Shown piece after piece: positions 24,579 through 32,117 of a DNA stretch of 46,530 bases; positions within the stretch are counted from its first letter, which is position 1; every line of letters begins with the position of its first letter. Source of the DNA: Oscillospiraceae bacterium (GTDB lineage: Bacteria > Bacillota > Clostridia > Oscillospirales > Ruminococcaceae); NCBI GenBank assembly GCA_009780025.1, contig WRAV01000014.1:1-46530 (forward strand), in the 5' to 3' direction. A program made the position numbers and the translations under genes. Below the pieces are notes generated by a model. That model was not told where the DNA came from, did not search any database, and was given only the letters and a program-made list of their open reading frames with translations.

Positions 24579-24842
24579 ATGTTTGATAAAGAAGTTTCTG
24601 TACAAAATCAAGTGGGACTGCACGCCAGGCCCGCCACGTTTTTTATTCAAAAGGCCAATGAGTACAAGTCCTCCATCTGGGTGGAAAAAGAAGAGCGCCG
24701 GGTAAACGCCAAGAGTCTGCTGGGCGTGCTCTCTCTGGGTATTGTCGGCGGCACGGGCATTAAGATTATCGCTGATGGCCCGGATGAGCAACAGGCGGTA
24801 GAAGGCCTTGTAAAGCTGGTTGAGTCCGGCTTTACAGAATAA
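24579..24842 (+). CDS. ptsH: Phosphocarrier protein HPr
   Basis: 87 residues. The active-site histidine is His15 in QVGLHARPATFF. Ser46 in VNAKSLLGVLSLG is the HPr-kinase site used for catabolite control in Firmicutes. So it can act in the sugar phosphotransferase system and as a CcpA cofactor, and it is not a Crh (which lacks His15). CGGAGGAG is at good spacing before the ATG. It stands alone with its own promoter; no ptsI is in the window. Confidence 0.95.
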   Translation: MFDKEVSVQNQVGLHARPATFFIQKANEYKSSIWVEKEERRVNAKSLLGVLSLGIVGGTGIKIIADGPDEQQAVEGLVKLVESGFTE

Positions 24843-24903
24843 GATCGAGCACGAGTATCCGGATAAATCAAGACAAGACCCGATAAAAAATTATAAAGCG
24901 TTG

Positions 24904-24930
24904 ACAAAAGCGGCCAACTTCCGCCTTTGT
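24904..24930 (+). terminator. Terminator-like hairpin after ptsH
   Basis: ACAAAAGCGG (24904-24913) pairs with CCGCCTTTGT (24921-24930) with one mismatch and a 7-nt loop. It is 62 bp after the ptsH stop. Confidence 0.5.
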
Positions 24931-24974
24931 CGGCGTTTTATGCTATTCTGAGATGCCGAGTGCGGGTACAAGCT

Positions 24975-25067
24975 GTAGGGGCGAACTGTGTTCGCCCGTC
25001 AGAATACAGCTTCGTTCCAATAGCGTAAGCAAACCCTGAAAAGCCGGGCGAACACAGCTGCCACTAC
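24975..25067. repeat. 93-bp MITE-like element with GTAG..CGAACTGTGTTCGCCCG ends
   Basis: The left end GTAGGGGCGAACTGTGTTCG (24975 on) and the right end (25045-25067, reverse complement GTAGTGGCAGCTGTGTTCGC) are inverted copies. Each is itself part hairpin. It ends 22 bp before the uvrC ribosome-binding site, so it lies in the uvrC leader. The left end recurs before ffh. Confidence 0.6.
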
Positions 25068-25104
25068 GCAAGCGGTATCTTGGGCGATGGGAGGCGTTCA
25101 AACA

Positions 25105-26946
25105 ATGAGCTTCGAGCACTTGACCAAACTGCGGGAAAAAGTCCGGCAGCTTCCGGCCGAGCCCGGCGTCTACCTTATGCGGGACGCAGGCGGCGAGATT
25201 ATCTACATAGGCAAGGCCAAGGCTCTGCGCAACCGGGTGGGCAGTTACTTCCGTGCGCTGGAGGGGCACGAGGACAAGACCCAGCGGCTGATGCACGCCA
25301 TGCGCGACTTTGAGACCATCGTAACCGCATCGGAGTTCGAGGCCCTGGTGCTCGAGTGCAGCATGATAAAGCAGTACCAGCCCAAGTACAACATTCTGCT
25401 AAAGGACGACAAGGGCTACCATTACATCCGCCTGTCGCAGGAGCCCTACCCGAGGATAACTGCCGAAATGCAGCTGCGCAGCGACGACGGAGCAAAATGG
25501 ATCGGCCCCTACACTTCGTCATTCGTGGTCAGACAGACAGTGGACGAAGTCAACAAGGCCTTTATGCTGCCCACCTGCAAACGCAAGTTCCCCGAGGACA
25601 TTGGCAAAGCCAGGGCCTGCCTGAACTTCCATATCGAGCAGTGTATTGGGCTGTGCAGGGGCAAAATCACCCGACAGCGGTACGGCGAGATAATCGAGCA
25701 GGCCGAGCGGTTTATCACTCAGGGGGCATCCGGCTCAATCGAGCTGTTGACCGAGCGGATGGAGGCCGCCAGCGAAAACCTTGATTTCGAGCGAGCCGCG
25801 TTCTACCGTGATCGCATCAAGGCTATCAAAAAGCTAGCAGAGCACCAGAACGTAGTCTTTGCCAAAGCCGAGGATCAAGACGTGCTGGGAATCATCCAAA
25901 ATGAGAAGGAAAGCTGCGCGGCCCTGCTGAAGATCCGGAGGCAGCGGCTGGTGGACAAGCAGACCTTCCAGCTGCGCGAAATCGAAAGCCTGCCCGCCAC
26001 CCGCGCTGAGTTTATCTTGTCCTATTACGGGCAGTCGGGGGCGGAGATTCCCGGTACCATATTGCTGGACGGCGAGTGCGAGGACACAGAGCTGATCGAG
26101 CGCTACCTGCGCGAGCACAAGGGCCGCAAGGTCACCCTGCACCAGCCATCTCGCGGTGAGGGGCTTCGCCTGGTCAAGATGGCGTCGGCCAACGCCGCTC
26201 AGGAGCTAGCGCACAAGATCGAGCGCACCGGCCGTGAAATCGCCGCCCTGGACGAGCTTGCCCGCCTGCTGGGGCTTAGCAGCCCGCCCGGGTATATTGA
26301 GGCCTATGACATCTCGAACTATGGCGGTCAGACAATCGTGGGCGGCATGGTCGTCTTCGAAAACGGGCGGCCACTCAAGGCGGCGTACAAAAAGTTCAAT
26401 ATCAAGACCCTGGAAGGTCCCGACGACTACGGTGCACTCAAAGAGATGCTGAGTCGTCGCTTAGGGCGCTATAATCAGGAAAAAATTACTGATGTTGGTT
26501 TTGGACGCCTGCCAGACTTGATTCTATTGGACGGCGGGGTCGGGCAACTGAGCGCCGCGCGGAGCGTGTTTGACGAGCTAGGCTTGGAAGTCCCTATGTT
26601 CGGCATGGTCAAGGACGGAAAACACAAGACCCGGGCGATTGCCTCCAGCGGCGGTGAGATCGCGATTGCCTCTAGTCGGAGCGCCTTTGCCCTGGTCACA
26701 AAAATCCAGGAGGAAGTGCACCGGTTTTCGCTGGCCTCTATGCAGACCCGGCACAAAAAGTCGGGGTTCGCGTTGCGGTTAACGCAGGTCGAGGGAATAG
26801 GCGAGAAGCGGGCGGCAGCGCTGCTAAAACACTTCAAGACGCAAAAGGCCCTAAACTCTGCAAGTGTGGAGGAGCTCGCGGCTGCACCGGGGATGAGCGC
26901 TAAGACGGCGCAGGCTGTATTCGAGTTTTTGAAATGTGATGCTTAA
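25105..26946 (+). CDS. uvrC: UvrABC excinuclease subunit C
   Basis: Makes both incisions in nucleotide excision repair. 613 residues: a GIY-YIG nuclease domain at the N-terminus (PGVYLMRDAGGEIIYIGKAK), a UVR motif that contacts UvrB (SENLDFERAAFYRDRIKAI), an RNase H-like nuclease domain (YDISNYGGQTIVGGMVVF, LILLDGGVGQLSAA), and paired C-terminal helix-hairpin-helix motifs (VEGIGEKRAAALLKHF). The ATG at 25105 is chosen because GGGAGG lies 9 bp before it; the ATG at 25087 lies before that site. No promoter is obvious in the 260-bp gap, which is mostly repeat. Confidence 0.97.
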   Translation: MSFEHLTKLREKVRQLPAEPGVYLMRDAGGEIIYIGKAKALRNRVGSYFRALEGHEDKTQRLMHAMRDFETIVTASEFEALVLECSMIKQYQPKYNILLKDDKGYHYIRLSQEPYPRITAEMQLRSDDGAKWIGPYTSSFVVRQTVDEVNKAFMLPTCKRKFPEDIGKARACLNFHIEQCIGLCRGKITRQRYGEIIEQAERFITQGASGSIELLTERMEAASENLDFERAAFYRDRIKAIKKLAEHQNVVFAKAEDQDVLGIIQNEKESCAALLKIRRQRLVDKQTFQLREIESLPATRAEFILSYYGQSGAEIPGTILLDGECEDTELIERYLREHKGRKVTLHQPSRGEGLRLVKMASANAAQELAHKIERTGREIAALDELARLLGLSSPPGYIEAYDISNYGGQTIVGGMVVFENGRPLKAAYKKFNIKTLEGPDDYGALKEMLSRRLGRYNQEKITDVGFGRLPDLILLDGGVGQLSAARSVFDELGLEVPMFGMVKDGKHKTRAIASSGGEIAIASSRSAFALVTKIQEEVHRFSLASMQTRHKKSGFALRLTQVEGIGEKRAAALLKHFKTQKALNSASVEELAAAPGMSAKTAQAVFEFLKCDA

Positions 26947-27017
26947 GGGCGACATGGCCCCGCCCCTATGGGTCATTTGCCCACCGGTTCCAAACCCTCA
27001 ACCCGTAGTTGTCGCAC

Positions 27018-27046
27018 TTGACATTGTACATTTTTTTGCGCATAAT
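27018..27046 (+). promoter_or_regulatory. Promoter of rsmD-coaD
   Basis: TTGACA (27018-27023), 17-bp spacer, CATAAT (27041-27046), 59 bp before the rsmD start. Confidence 0.75.
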
Positions 27047-27105
27047 AATGGGACGATATTGCAATACTGCAAGTTTTGACGTCATATTTATAAGGGGTGC
27101 GAAAA

Positions 27106-27663
27106 ATGCGGGTAATAACGGGAACGGCGCGGGGTCGGGCTCTTCTTGCGCCGGCTGGACGGGCTGTGCGGCCAACCTCCGCCATGGTGAAGGAAGCAAT
27201 CTTCAGCATGGTGCAATTTGAAGTGGAGGGCGCGCGGGTGCTAGACCTGTTTGCCGGCAGCGGCCAGATTGGCATCGAGGCCCTTTCCCGGGGAGCGAGG
27301 GAGTGCGTTTTTGTGGACAGCACCAGGGAAAGTCTGGAAGCCTTGCGCAAAAACATTGCCTCCACCGGCCCGTGGAAGAGCGCCAAAGTTGTGCCAAGCG
27401 GAGCTGTCGAGTTTCTGCGCGGGTACAAAGGACAAGCATTCGATATTGTGTTTATGGACCCGCCCTACGAGTCGGATTCGCTGGCAGCCAAATGCCTGCG
27501 TCTGCTGGCTGAGCACATGAGCGAGAGCGGTGTAGTAATCTGCGAGGCGGACGACACAGCCGCAATGCCGGAAGAAATTTTTCCACTGCGGCTAAAAAAA
27601 GGTTACAAATACGGTAAGACTAGGGTCTATCAGTATCGAGTGGCAGGGGAGGGCGAAGTTTAA
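27106..27663 (+). CDS. rsmD: 16S rRNA (guanine(966)-N(2))-methyltransferase
   Basis: 185 residues. MRVITGTARGR at the N-terminus, PTSAMVKEAIFSM, the SAM-binding LDLFAGSGQIGIEALSRGA and the catalytic FMDPPY are all diagnostic of RsmD. The start is the ATG at 27106, with AAGGGGTG 6-8 bp upstream; an earlier GTG would lie inside that site. Its stop overlaps the coaD start by one base, the common rsmD-coaD arrangement. Confidence 0.95.
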   Translation: MRVITGTARGRALLAPAGRAVRPTSAMVKEAIFSMVQFEVEGARVLDLFAGSGQIGIEALSRGARECVFVDSTRESLEALRKNIASTGPWKSAKVVPSGAVEFLRGYKGQAFDIVFMDPPYESDSLAAKCLRLLAEHMSESGVVICEADDTAAMPEEIFPLRLKKGYKYGKTRVYQYRVAGEGEV

Positions 27664-28172
27664 TGGCTACGGTTATCTGCCCCGGTAGCTTTGACCCTGT
27701 CACCAATGGCCACCGGGATATTATCACCCGGGCCAGCGGGATGTTCGAGAACGTGATAGCCCTGGTGGTAATAAACGTCTCGAAGACGCCGGCCTTTACC
27801 CACGAGGAGCGGGTGGATATGCTGCGCAAAGTGACAGCCGATCTGCCCAACGTAAAAGTGGACAGCTACTACGGTCTGCTGGCCGACTACGTGCGCGAAA
27901 GCGGCGCTGCGGTTATATGCAAAGGCCTGCGGGCGATGTCCGACTTTGAGTACGAATTCCAGATGGCGCTGACCAATAAAAAGCTGGTGCCGGAGGCGGA
28001 CACGATCTTCCTCACCACCCGCAGCGAGAATATGTACCTAAACTCCAGCCTGGTAAAGCAAATAGCCCTATTCGGCGGGGATATTTCAGAGTTTGTGCCC
28101 CCCGAAGTGCTCGGCGACATAAGCGCCAGGCTCTGCGCGCCAAACCAAAAAGAAAGGGGAGAGCAGCTATGA
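27663..28172 (+). CDS. coaD: Phosphopantetheine adenylyltransferase
   Basis: Penultimate step of coenzyme A synthesis. 169 residues. The nucleotidyltransferase motif is CPGSFDPVTNGHRDII (TxGH form). ICKGLRAMSDFEYEFQMAL and MYLNSSLVKQIALFGGDIS are conserved. Translational coupling with rsmD is likely (TAATG overlap), and the next gene overlaps its stop by 4 bp, giving a tight three-gene operon. Confidence 0.97.
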   Translation: MATVICPGSFDPVTNGHRDIITRASGMFENVIALVVINVSKTPAFTHEERVDMLRKVTADLPNVKVDSYYGLLADYVRESGAAVICKGLRAMSDFEYEFQMALTNKKLVPEADTIFLTTRSENMYLNSSLVKQIALFGGDISEFVPPEVLGDISARLCAPNQKERGEQL

Positions 28173-28624
28173 AAATTGAAGAAGTGCTGGACATGCTCGA
28201 TGAGCTCCTTGACCAGAGCTGGTCGCTGCCCCTGTCGGGGGGGCGGTGCGTGGTGGACGCCGAAAAAGTGCGCGATCTCATCGACGACATCCGCATCAAC
28301 ATGCCTGGCGAGATTACCATGGCCACCGAGATAGTCAAGGACAGAGCCGAGATAATTGAGGGCGCCAAGCGGGAAGCCGAGGGCATTGTACGCAAAGCCG
28401 AAGAGAGAGCCAAGGCCCTTGTCGCCAAGGAGGAGATTATCAAAATCTCACAGGGCAAGGCCAGCGAGATACTCTCACAAACGCAGATGCAGGCCAGAGA
28501 AATGCGCGCCGGTGCACAGACATTCACCGACGACATTTTGCGCACCACAGAAGAATCCCTGACAAAGGCGCTCACCGAGGTAAAGTCCGCCCGCCACGCC
28601 ATGCGAGGCAAGGCAAAGAAATAA
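28169..28624 (+). CDS. Coiled-coil protein encoded after coaD
   Basis: 151 residues. The N-terminus (MKIEEVLDMLDELLDQSWSL, then CVVDAEKVRDLIDDIRINMP) is followed by a long Ala/Glu/Lys-rich helix, KREAEGIVRKAEERAKALVA and onwards. Similar proteins follow coaD in many Clostridia and are often annotated loosely as ATPase-like or V-ATPase subunit H-like. The function is unknown. The helix resembles those of DivIVA and F0 subunit b, which may explain such names. The ATG overlaps the coaD stop. RBS GAAAGGGGAG. Confidence 0.8.
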   Translation: MKIEEVLDMLDELLDQSWSLPLSGGRCVVDAEKVRDLIDDIRINMPGEITMATEIVKDRAEIIEGAKREAEGIVRKAEERAKALVAKEEIIKISQGKASEILSQTQMQAREMRAGAQTFTDDILRTTEESLTKALTEVKSARHAMRGKAKK

Positions 28625-28953
28625 AATTAAAATTGTCGCAATAAAACGCGGAAAAAGGGCCACTAATAATACGAGAACCTGAATTCTTGCCCAAAACGCA
28701 TATTTGGCTGTTTTTTCCCCGCAGCTGTGCGCAAATTTTTACCGGAGTGCAAGAGCGAGCATTCCCGCAAGAATTTGCCTGACCCGGGGTAAACTTATAG
28801 CATATGGCGTTTTGTCTATGGGAACAGGCTCTAAAAGGTACACCCAAATACCGGGCGCAGTCGGCGCCATGCGCGGGGTACTCTATTACGAAAATTAGGC
28901 CGCTTAAACCGTAGCGGCAATCTGCTTTTGCAACAATTAAGGGGGATTTACTC
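28625..28953 (+). other. 330-bp gap with several inverted repeats, possible structured leader
   Basis: No gene with a ribosome-binding site was seen. GCAAATT (from 28731) pairs with AATTTGC (about 28772-28778) around an inner GAGTGC/GCATTC stem. GCCTG (28777 on) can pair with CAGGC (about 28825). GCCGCT and AGCGGC (28901-28918) form another hairpin. A weak promoter-like TATAGC lies near 28796. It matches no riboswitch class I know. Confidence 0.3.
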
Positions 28954-29922
28954 GTGGATAACAAATCAATTTTCAAGTCTACAATGTTTGGTGGGTTCGA
29001 GCGGCAGTCGGTGCTCAACTACATCTACGAAACTTTCAACAGCACCCAAGAGGCACAGGACAGGCTGACCGCCCAAATCGAAGAGATGGCTGTTACCCGT
29101 GAGCGGCTAGAGCAGTCGGTCGGCGATTTAGAGCGTCGCCTTTCCGAGAACGACGCCGCGCGCGACCGCATGGGTGAAGAGCTCCATGGCGTAAAGGTAA
29201 AAAACACAGAGCTCACCGCAATGCTGACCAGCCTCAACGAGGAAATTGACCGGCAAAAGCTGATAGTCAAAGAAAAGGACGAGCAAATAAGCCGGCTGAC
29301 CAGAACAAACAATGAGCTGGAACAGAAAAACGCTCAGCTGGAACTGCAGGCAAGAGACCAGGGGGATTCCGAGGAGACCAAGGCGCACATCGCCGAGCTT
29401 GAGCAGAAAAACGCCCAGCTGGAACTGCAGGCCACCGAGCTGATGAAGGGCCACGGCGATATCGAAAAGACCAAAGTTCAGATTGGCGAGCTGGTTGTAA
29501 AGTCTCACCTGGAGGCTGAGCGGATTCTCGACCAGGCAAACGAGCGCGCCCAGGAAGTAATTGCCGAGGCAAGCTACAAGGCCGAGCGGATCCACGACGA
29601 GGCAAATGAGCAGGCCCAGGAAGTAATCGCTGAAGCGAGCGTCAAGGCTGAGCAGATAACCCAAGCGGCCAACCGCTCCTCCAGCGAAGTAGTCGCTCAC
29701 CTAAGCAGCTTCCGCAGTGAGATCGACAGGCTCAAAGATCTGATGGAAGATGCTTTCGACGTCATGCGCGACAAGTTTGCAGCTATTAGCAGAGCTCTTG
29801 ACAAAAGCGAGAGCCAGATGAAAAGCACAGGCCCACGCCCGGCCGGCAACCACATAGTGTTGGCCCCACAAATCAGCAGCGACCCACATCAAGAACTATC
29901 CTCTGCCGGCGAGTTTTTTTGA
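28954..29922 (+). CDS. DivIVA-like coiled-coil protein, truncated by a +1 frameshift at a T7 run
   Basis: 322 residues from GTG at 28954 with AAGGGGGAT upstream. The N-terminus FKSTMFGGFERQSVLNYIYE resembles the membrane-binding head of DivIVA-like proteins. Most of the remainder is coiled coil, with a duplicated ELEQKNAQLELQA (residues about 127 and 149) and repeats of the type ERAQEVIAEASYKAERI / EQAQEVIAEASVKAEQI. The stop TGA (29920-29922) follows seven Ts (29914-29920). With six Ts the frame would continue 68 codons to 30127 in a plausible charged coiled coil. So the gene is frameshifted, slippage-controlled, or miscalled. A role in cell shape or division is inferred only from the fold. 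Confidence 0.75.
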   Translation: MDNKSIFKSTMFGGFERQSVLNYIYETFNSTQEAQDRLTAQIEEMAVTRERLEQSVGDLERRLSENDAARDRMGEELHGVKVKNTELTAMLTSLNEEIDRQKLIVKEKDEQISRLTRTNNELEQKNAQLELQARDQGDSEETKAHIAELEQKNAQLELQATELMKGHGDIEKTKVQIGELVVKSHLEAERILDQANERAQEVIAEASYKAERIHDEANEQAQEVIAEASVKAEQITQAANRSSSEVVAHLSSFRSEIDRLKDLMEDAFDVMRDKFAAISRALDKSESQMKSTGPRPAGNHIVLAPQISSDPHQELSSAGEFF

Positions 29923-30127
29923 GGCCCCGCCGGAGGAAGGCGGAAGAACTCACCCCACTGTAACACCGCGTACAGCGACCGCCCCAACCACAGGGGAAGG
30001 CGAGCTGCGCCGAGTGCAGGAAAGCTCGGAAGACTTTAAGCTCAAGCTTGACAGTTTGCGCAACGCCTCGGAAGAGAGCAAAGACCGCAGGCAAAAGCTA
30101 ATGGATATGCTCAACGAATTAATATAA
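29914..30127 (+). pseudogene. Out-of-frame C-terminal part of the DivIVA-like gene
   Basis: Shifted by one base after the T7 run, the frame reads EFFEAPPEEGGRTHPTV, a Pro/Thr-rich linker, then ELRRVQESSEDFKLKLDSLR and DRRQKLMDMLNELI with a TAA at 30125-30127. Composition and coiled-coil character match the upstream gene, so this is its natural C-terminus. It has no start site of its own. Confidence 0.7.
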
Positions 30128-30130
30128 AAT

Positions 30131-30172
30131 CTAGGGGCGGTGCTATTACCTGCAAAGGGGCGCCGCCCCTAG
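30131..30172. terminator. Hairpin after the DivIVA-like gene
   Basis: CTAGGGGCGG (30131-30140) pairs perfectly with CCGCCCCTAG (30163-30172); two more pairs extend it across a wobble. It lacks a T run and resembles the GTAGGGG repeat cores, so it may be both a repeat and a transcription stop. Confidence 0.5.
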
Positions 30173-30238
30173 CCGCGTTTGTGGCTGTCAATTGTTAAAT
30201 AATGTACACTGTGCATACAAAATTCCCTATTTTTATGC

Positions 30239-30267
30239 TTGCTTTTTCTGTCGTCTAGCAGTATAAT
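30239..30267 (+). promoter_or_regulatory. Promoter of the ATP synthase operon
   Basis: TTGCTT (30239-30244), 17-bp spacer, TATAAT (30262-30267), 84 bp before the first gene. Confidence 0.65.
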
Positions 30268-30351
30268 CTATCTACAAAATGTGCCGGACAAGTTTTAAGC
30301 GCCGTAAAAGCTTGTAGCAATGCGCCGCCGGTGCACAGATTGTGGTGGTTT

Positions 30352-30582
30352 ATGTCAAAAAGCGAGGATAAAAAACACAACCGCGAGCTTCTGCGCAGCC
30401 TTTACATGATTTCGCAGATGGGCGTTACCATTGCAGCCTGCGTGATTATAGGGGTGCTGCTAGGGCGATTCTTGGACGGACTTTTGGGCACCTCGCCATT
30501 CCTGCTAATAGCCTTTTCTCTAATAGGTGCCGGTGCGGGATTCCGCGCAATTTTTCAACTGGCAAACAAGGATAAGCGCTAG
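30352..30582 (+). CDS. atpZ: AtpZ/AtpI-family small membrane protein
   Basis: 76 residues with two membrane helices (VTIAACVIIGVLLGRFLDGL and PFLLIAFSLIGAGAGFRAIF) after a charged N-terminus. This is the small AtpZ-type protein that opens many Firmicutes F-ATPase operons and is implicated in cation supply or assembly of the c ring. The ATG at 30352 is chosen because it opens directly into the conserved KSEDKKHNRELL segment; the GTGGTGG upstream is a weak site. Longer in-frame readings lack any site. Confidence 0.8.
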   Translation: MSKSEDKKHNRELLRSLYMISQMGVTIAACVIIGVLLGRFLDGLLGTSPFLLIAFSLIGAGAGFRAIFQLANKDKR

Positions 30583-30667
30583 GTCTCCACTCTGCGAGAG
30601 GTTCTGCTAGATAGAGATTTTCTTTACGAGGGCGCGCCGCTTACAAACACTAACATAGGTAGGAACA

Positions 30668-31072
30668 ATGAAACTATCCCTATCCATACACGCAAGGCGT
30701 ATGATGGCACTTGTAGCCGGACAATCCCTGGTAATTTTGGTGGCCGGAGCGATATATTTTCGCGGGGCCGGGCTTTTGCCATTTGCTTACGGGGTGCTGA
30801 TTGCCTTGGCCGCCAACTGCGTAAAGGCCTACCTGGTGGGCAGAACTGCCGAAAAAATGGAGGCGGGGCAGTGTGGGCCCGGCGCTTACAGCGGGCAGTT
30901 TTTTATTCGAGTTGCGCTGACCGGTCTGGTGCTTGTGCTGGCGGCGCGCAGTGTGCACATCAATTTTTTTGGGGCTGTCGCAGGTATCGTGACTTGGCAC
31001 CCGGCTACCCATATGCTTAGATACTTTATAGAGCGTGACAACGCAAAACTGGAAAAGGAGGCCGACGCGTGA
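30668..31072 (+). CDS. atpI: ATP synthase subunit I
   Basis: 134 residues with four hydrophobic segments (MMALVAGQSLVILVAGAIYF onwards; LLPFAYGVLIALAANCVKAY; FFIRVALTGLVLVLAA; FFGAVAGIVTWH). This matches AtpI, an assembly factor for the c ring, and is not part of the finished enzyme. GTAGGAAC lies before the ATG. The stop overlaps the atpB start (GTGA). Confidence 0.85.
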   Translation: MKLSLSIHARRMMALVAGQSLVILVAGAIYFRGAGLLPFAYGVLIALAANCVKAYLVGRTAEKMEAGQCGPGAYSGQFFIRVALTGLVLVLAARSVHINFFGAVAGIVTWHPATHMLRYFIERDNAKLEKEADA

Positions 31073-31740
31073 CCTTTGACATTCGCAATTTTGCGGTTTT
31101 TGAAGTCGGTGGGACACAGATCTGGCTGACAGAGACCATGTTAGTGACCTGGGCTATCATGGCGGTTCTTGTACTGTTTGCGGTTGTGGTGCGAGTAAAG
31201 CTGAAAAAATTCACAGAGCAGCCGACCGGCTTCCAAAATGTCGTCGAGACAATGGTGGAGACGCTAGACGGTTTTGTGCGCAGTATGGCCGGCCCTAAGC
31301 TGCAGTTTTTGGGTAACTGGTTTTTCTGCGTATTTATGTTTGTGCTGGTCTCGAACTTTAGCGGAGTATTTGGCATTCGTCCGCCCACCGCAGACTGGTC
31401 GATGACCTTTGCCCTCGCCCTTGCTACATTTTTGATTATACAGATTGTGGGCGGCAAGTATCGTGGGTGGAAGTACTTTGTGGGCTTCCTTAATCCGCTC
31501 AACCTGATAGGTGAGCTTGCGCGTCCGGTCTCGTTGAGCTTCCGTCTCTTTGGCAATATACTGGCCGGACTTATTCTTATGGCGATGGTTTATAACGTGG
31601 CCCCGATCTGGATGCAATTTGTGTTTCCGGCGGCGCTGCACGGTTACTTTGACCTTGCGATAGGGTTCTTGCAAACATACATCTTCTGCGCGCTCAGCCT
31701 CGCGTTTATTCAAGGTGCGTCCGGGCTGGAGCAGGAATAA
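31069..31740 (+). CDS. atpB: ATP synthase F0 subunit a
   Basis: Membrane subunit that forms the two ion half-channels next to the c ring. 223 residues. The essential arginine is in GELARPVSLSFRLFGNILAG. Further blocks are NFSGVFGIRPPTADWS and LQTYIFCALSLAFIQGA. The start is GTG at 31069 with AAAGGAGG upstream, overlapping atpI. Confidence 0.95.
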   Translation: MTFDIRNFAVFEVGGTQIWLTETMLVTWAIMAVLVLFAVVVRVKLKKFTEQPTGFQNVVETMVETLDGFVRSMAGPKLQFLGNWFFCVFMFVLVSNFSGVFGIRPPTADWSMTFALALATFLIIQIVGGKYRGWKYFVGFLNPLNLIGELARPVSLSFRLFGNILAGLILMAMVYNVAPIWMQFVFPAALHGYFDLAIGFLQTYIFCALSLAFIQGASGLEQE

Positions 31741-31795
31741 GTAAAGGTTATTCTGTTGGCACTGCCAACTAGAAAAATAATTGGGGGAATCATTG

Positions 31796-32065
31796 ATGGA
31801 ACACTTGGCATTAGTTATTGCGGCAGGTCAGATTGCGGCGGCCATCGCGCTGCTCAACGGTATCGTTACCGGTCTTGCTCAGGGGCGTATAATCTCGACG
31901 TCTATTGAGTCAATCGCCCGCCAGCCCGAAGCTCGCGGCTCGATCACCGGTACAATGTTCGTCGGTCTTGCCATGGCAGAGACCTCGGGTATCTACGGCA
32001 TGGTTATTGCAATCATTCTGTTGTTTGCCAACCCGCTGGTCGGACTTTTTATCGCGCAAATGTAA
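31796..32065 (+). CDS. atpE: ATP synthase F0 subunit c, with Na+-type ligand residues
   Basis: 89 residues, two-helix hairpin proteolipid, loop SIARQPEARG. The ion-binding carboxylate is Glu62 in AMAETSGIYG. Gln29 in helix 1, Thr63 and Tyr67 line up with Gln32, Ser66 and Tyr70 of the Ilyobacter c subunit, the residues that bind Na+. H+-type rings usually lack the Gln and the hydroxyl residue. So Na+ coupling is predicted. The ATG at 31796 has GGGGGAA 8 bp upstream; earlier TTG codons are less well placed. High expression relative to neighbours is expected for this subunit. Confidence 0.95.
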   Translation: MEHLALVIAAGQIAAAIALLNGIVTGLAQGRIISTSIESIARQPEARGSITGTMFVGLAMAETSGIYGMVIAIILLFANPLVGLFIAQM

Positions 32066-32117
32066 TGCATAGAAGCGCCATTACCACATCCTGTAACTAA
32101 CCAGGGGGAATGTACTC

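Noticed and set aside
28640-28930. Known riboswitch (cyclic di-GMP, cyclic di-AMP, cobalamin, ZTP)
   Set aside because: Short words such as GGGCCACT and CCGCTTAA were noticed, but the conserved cores of these classes are absent.
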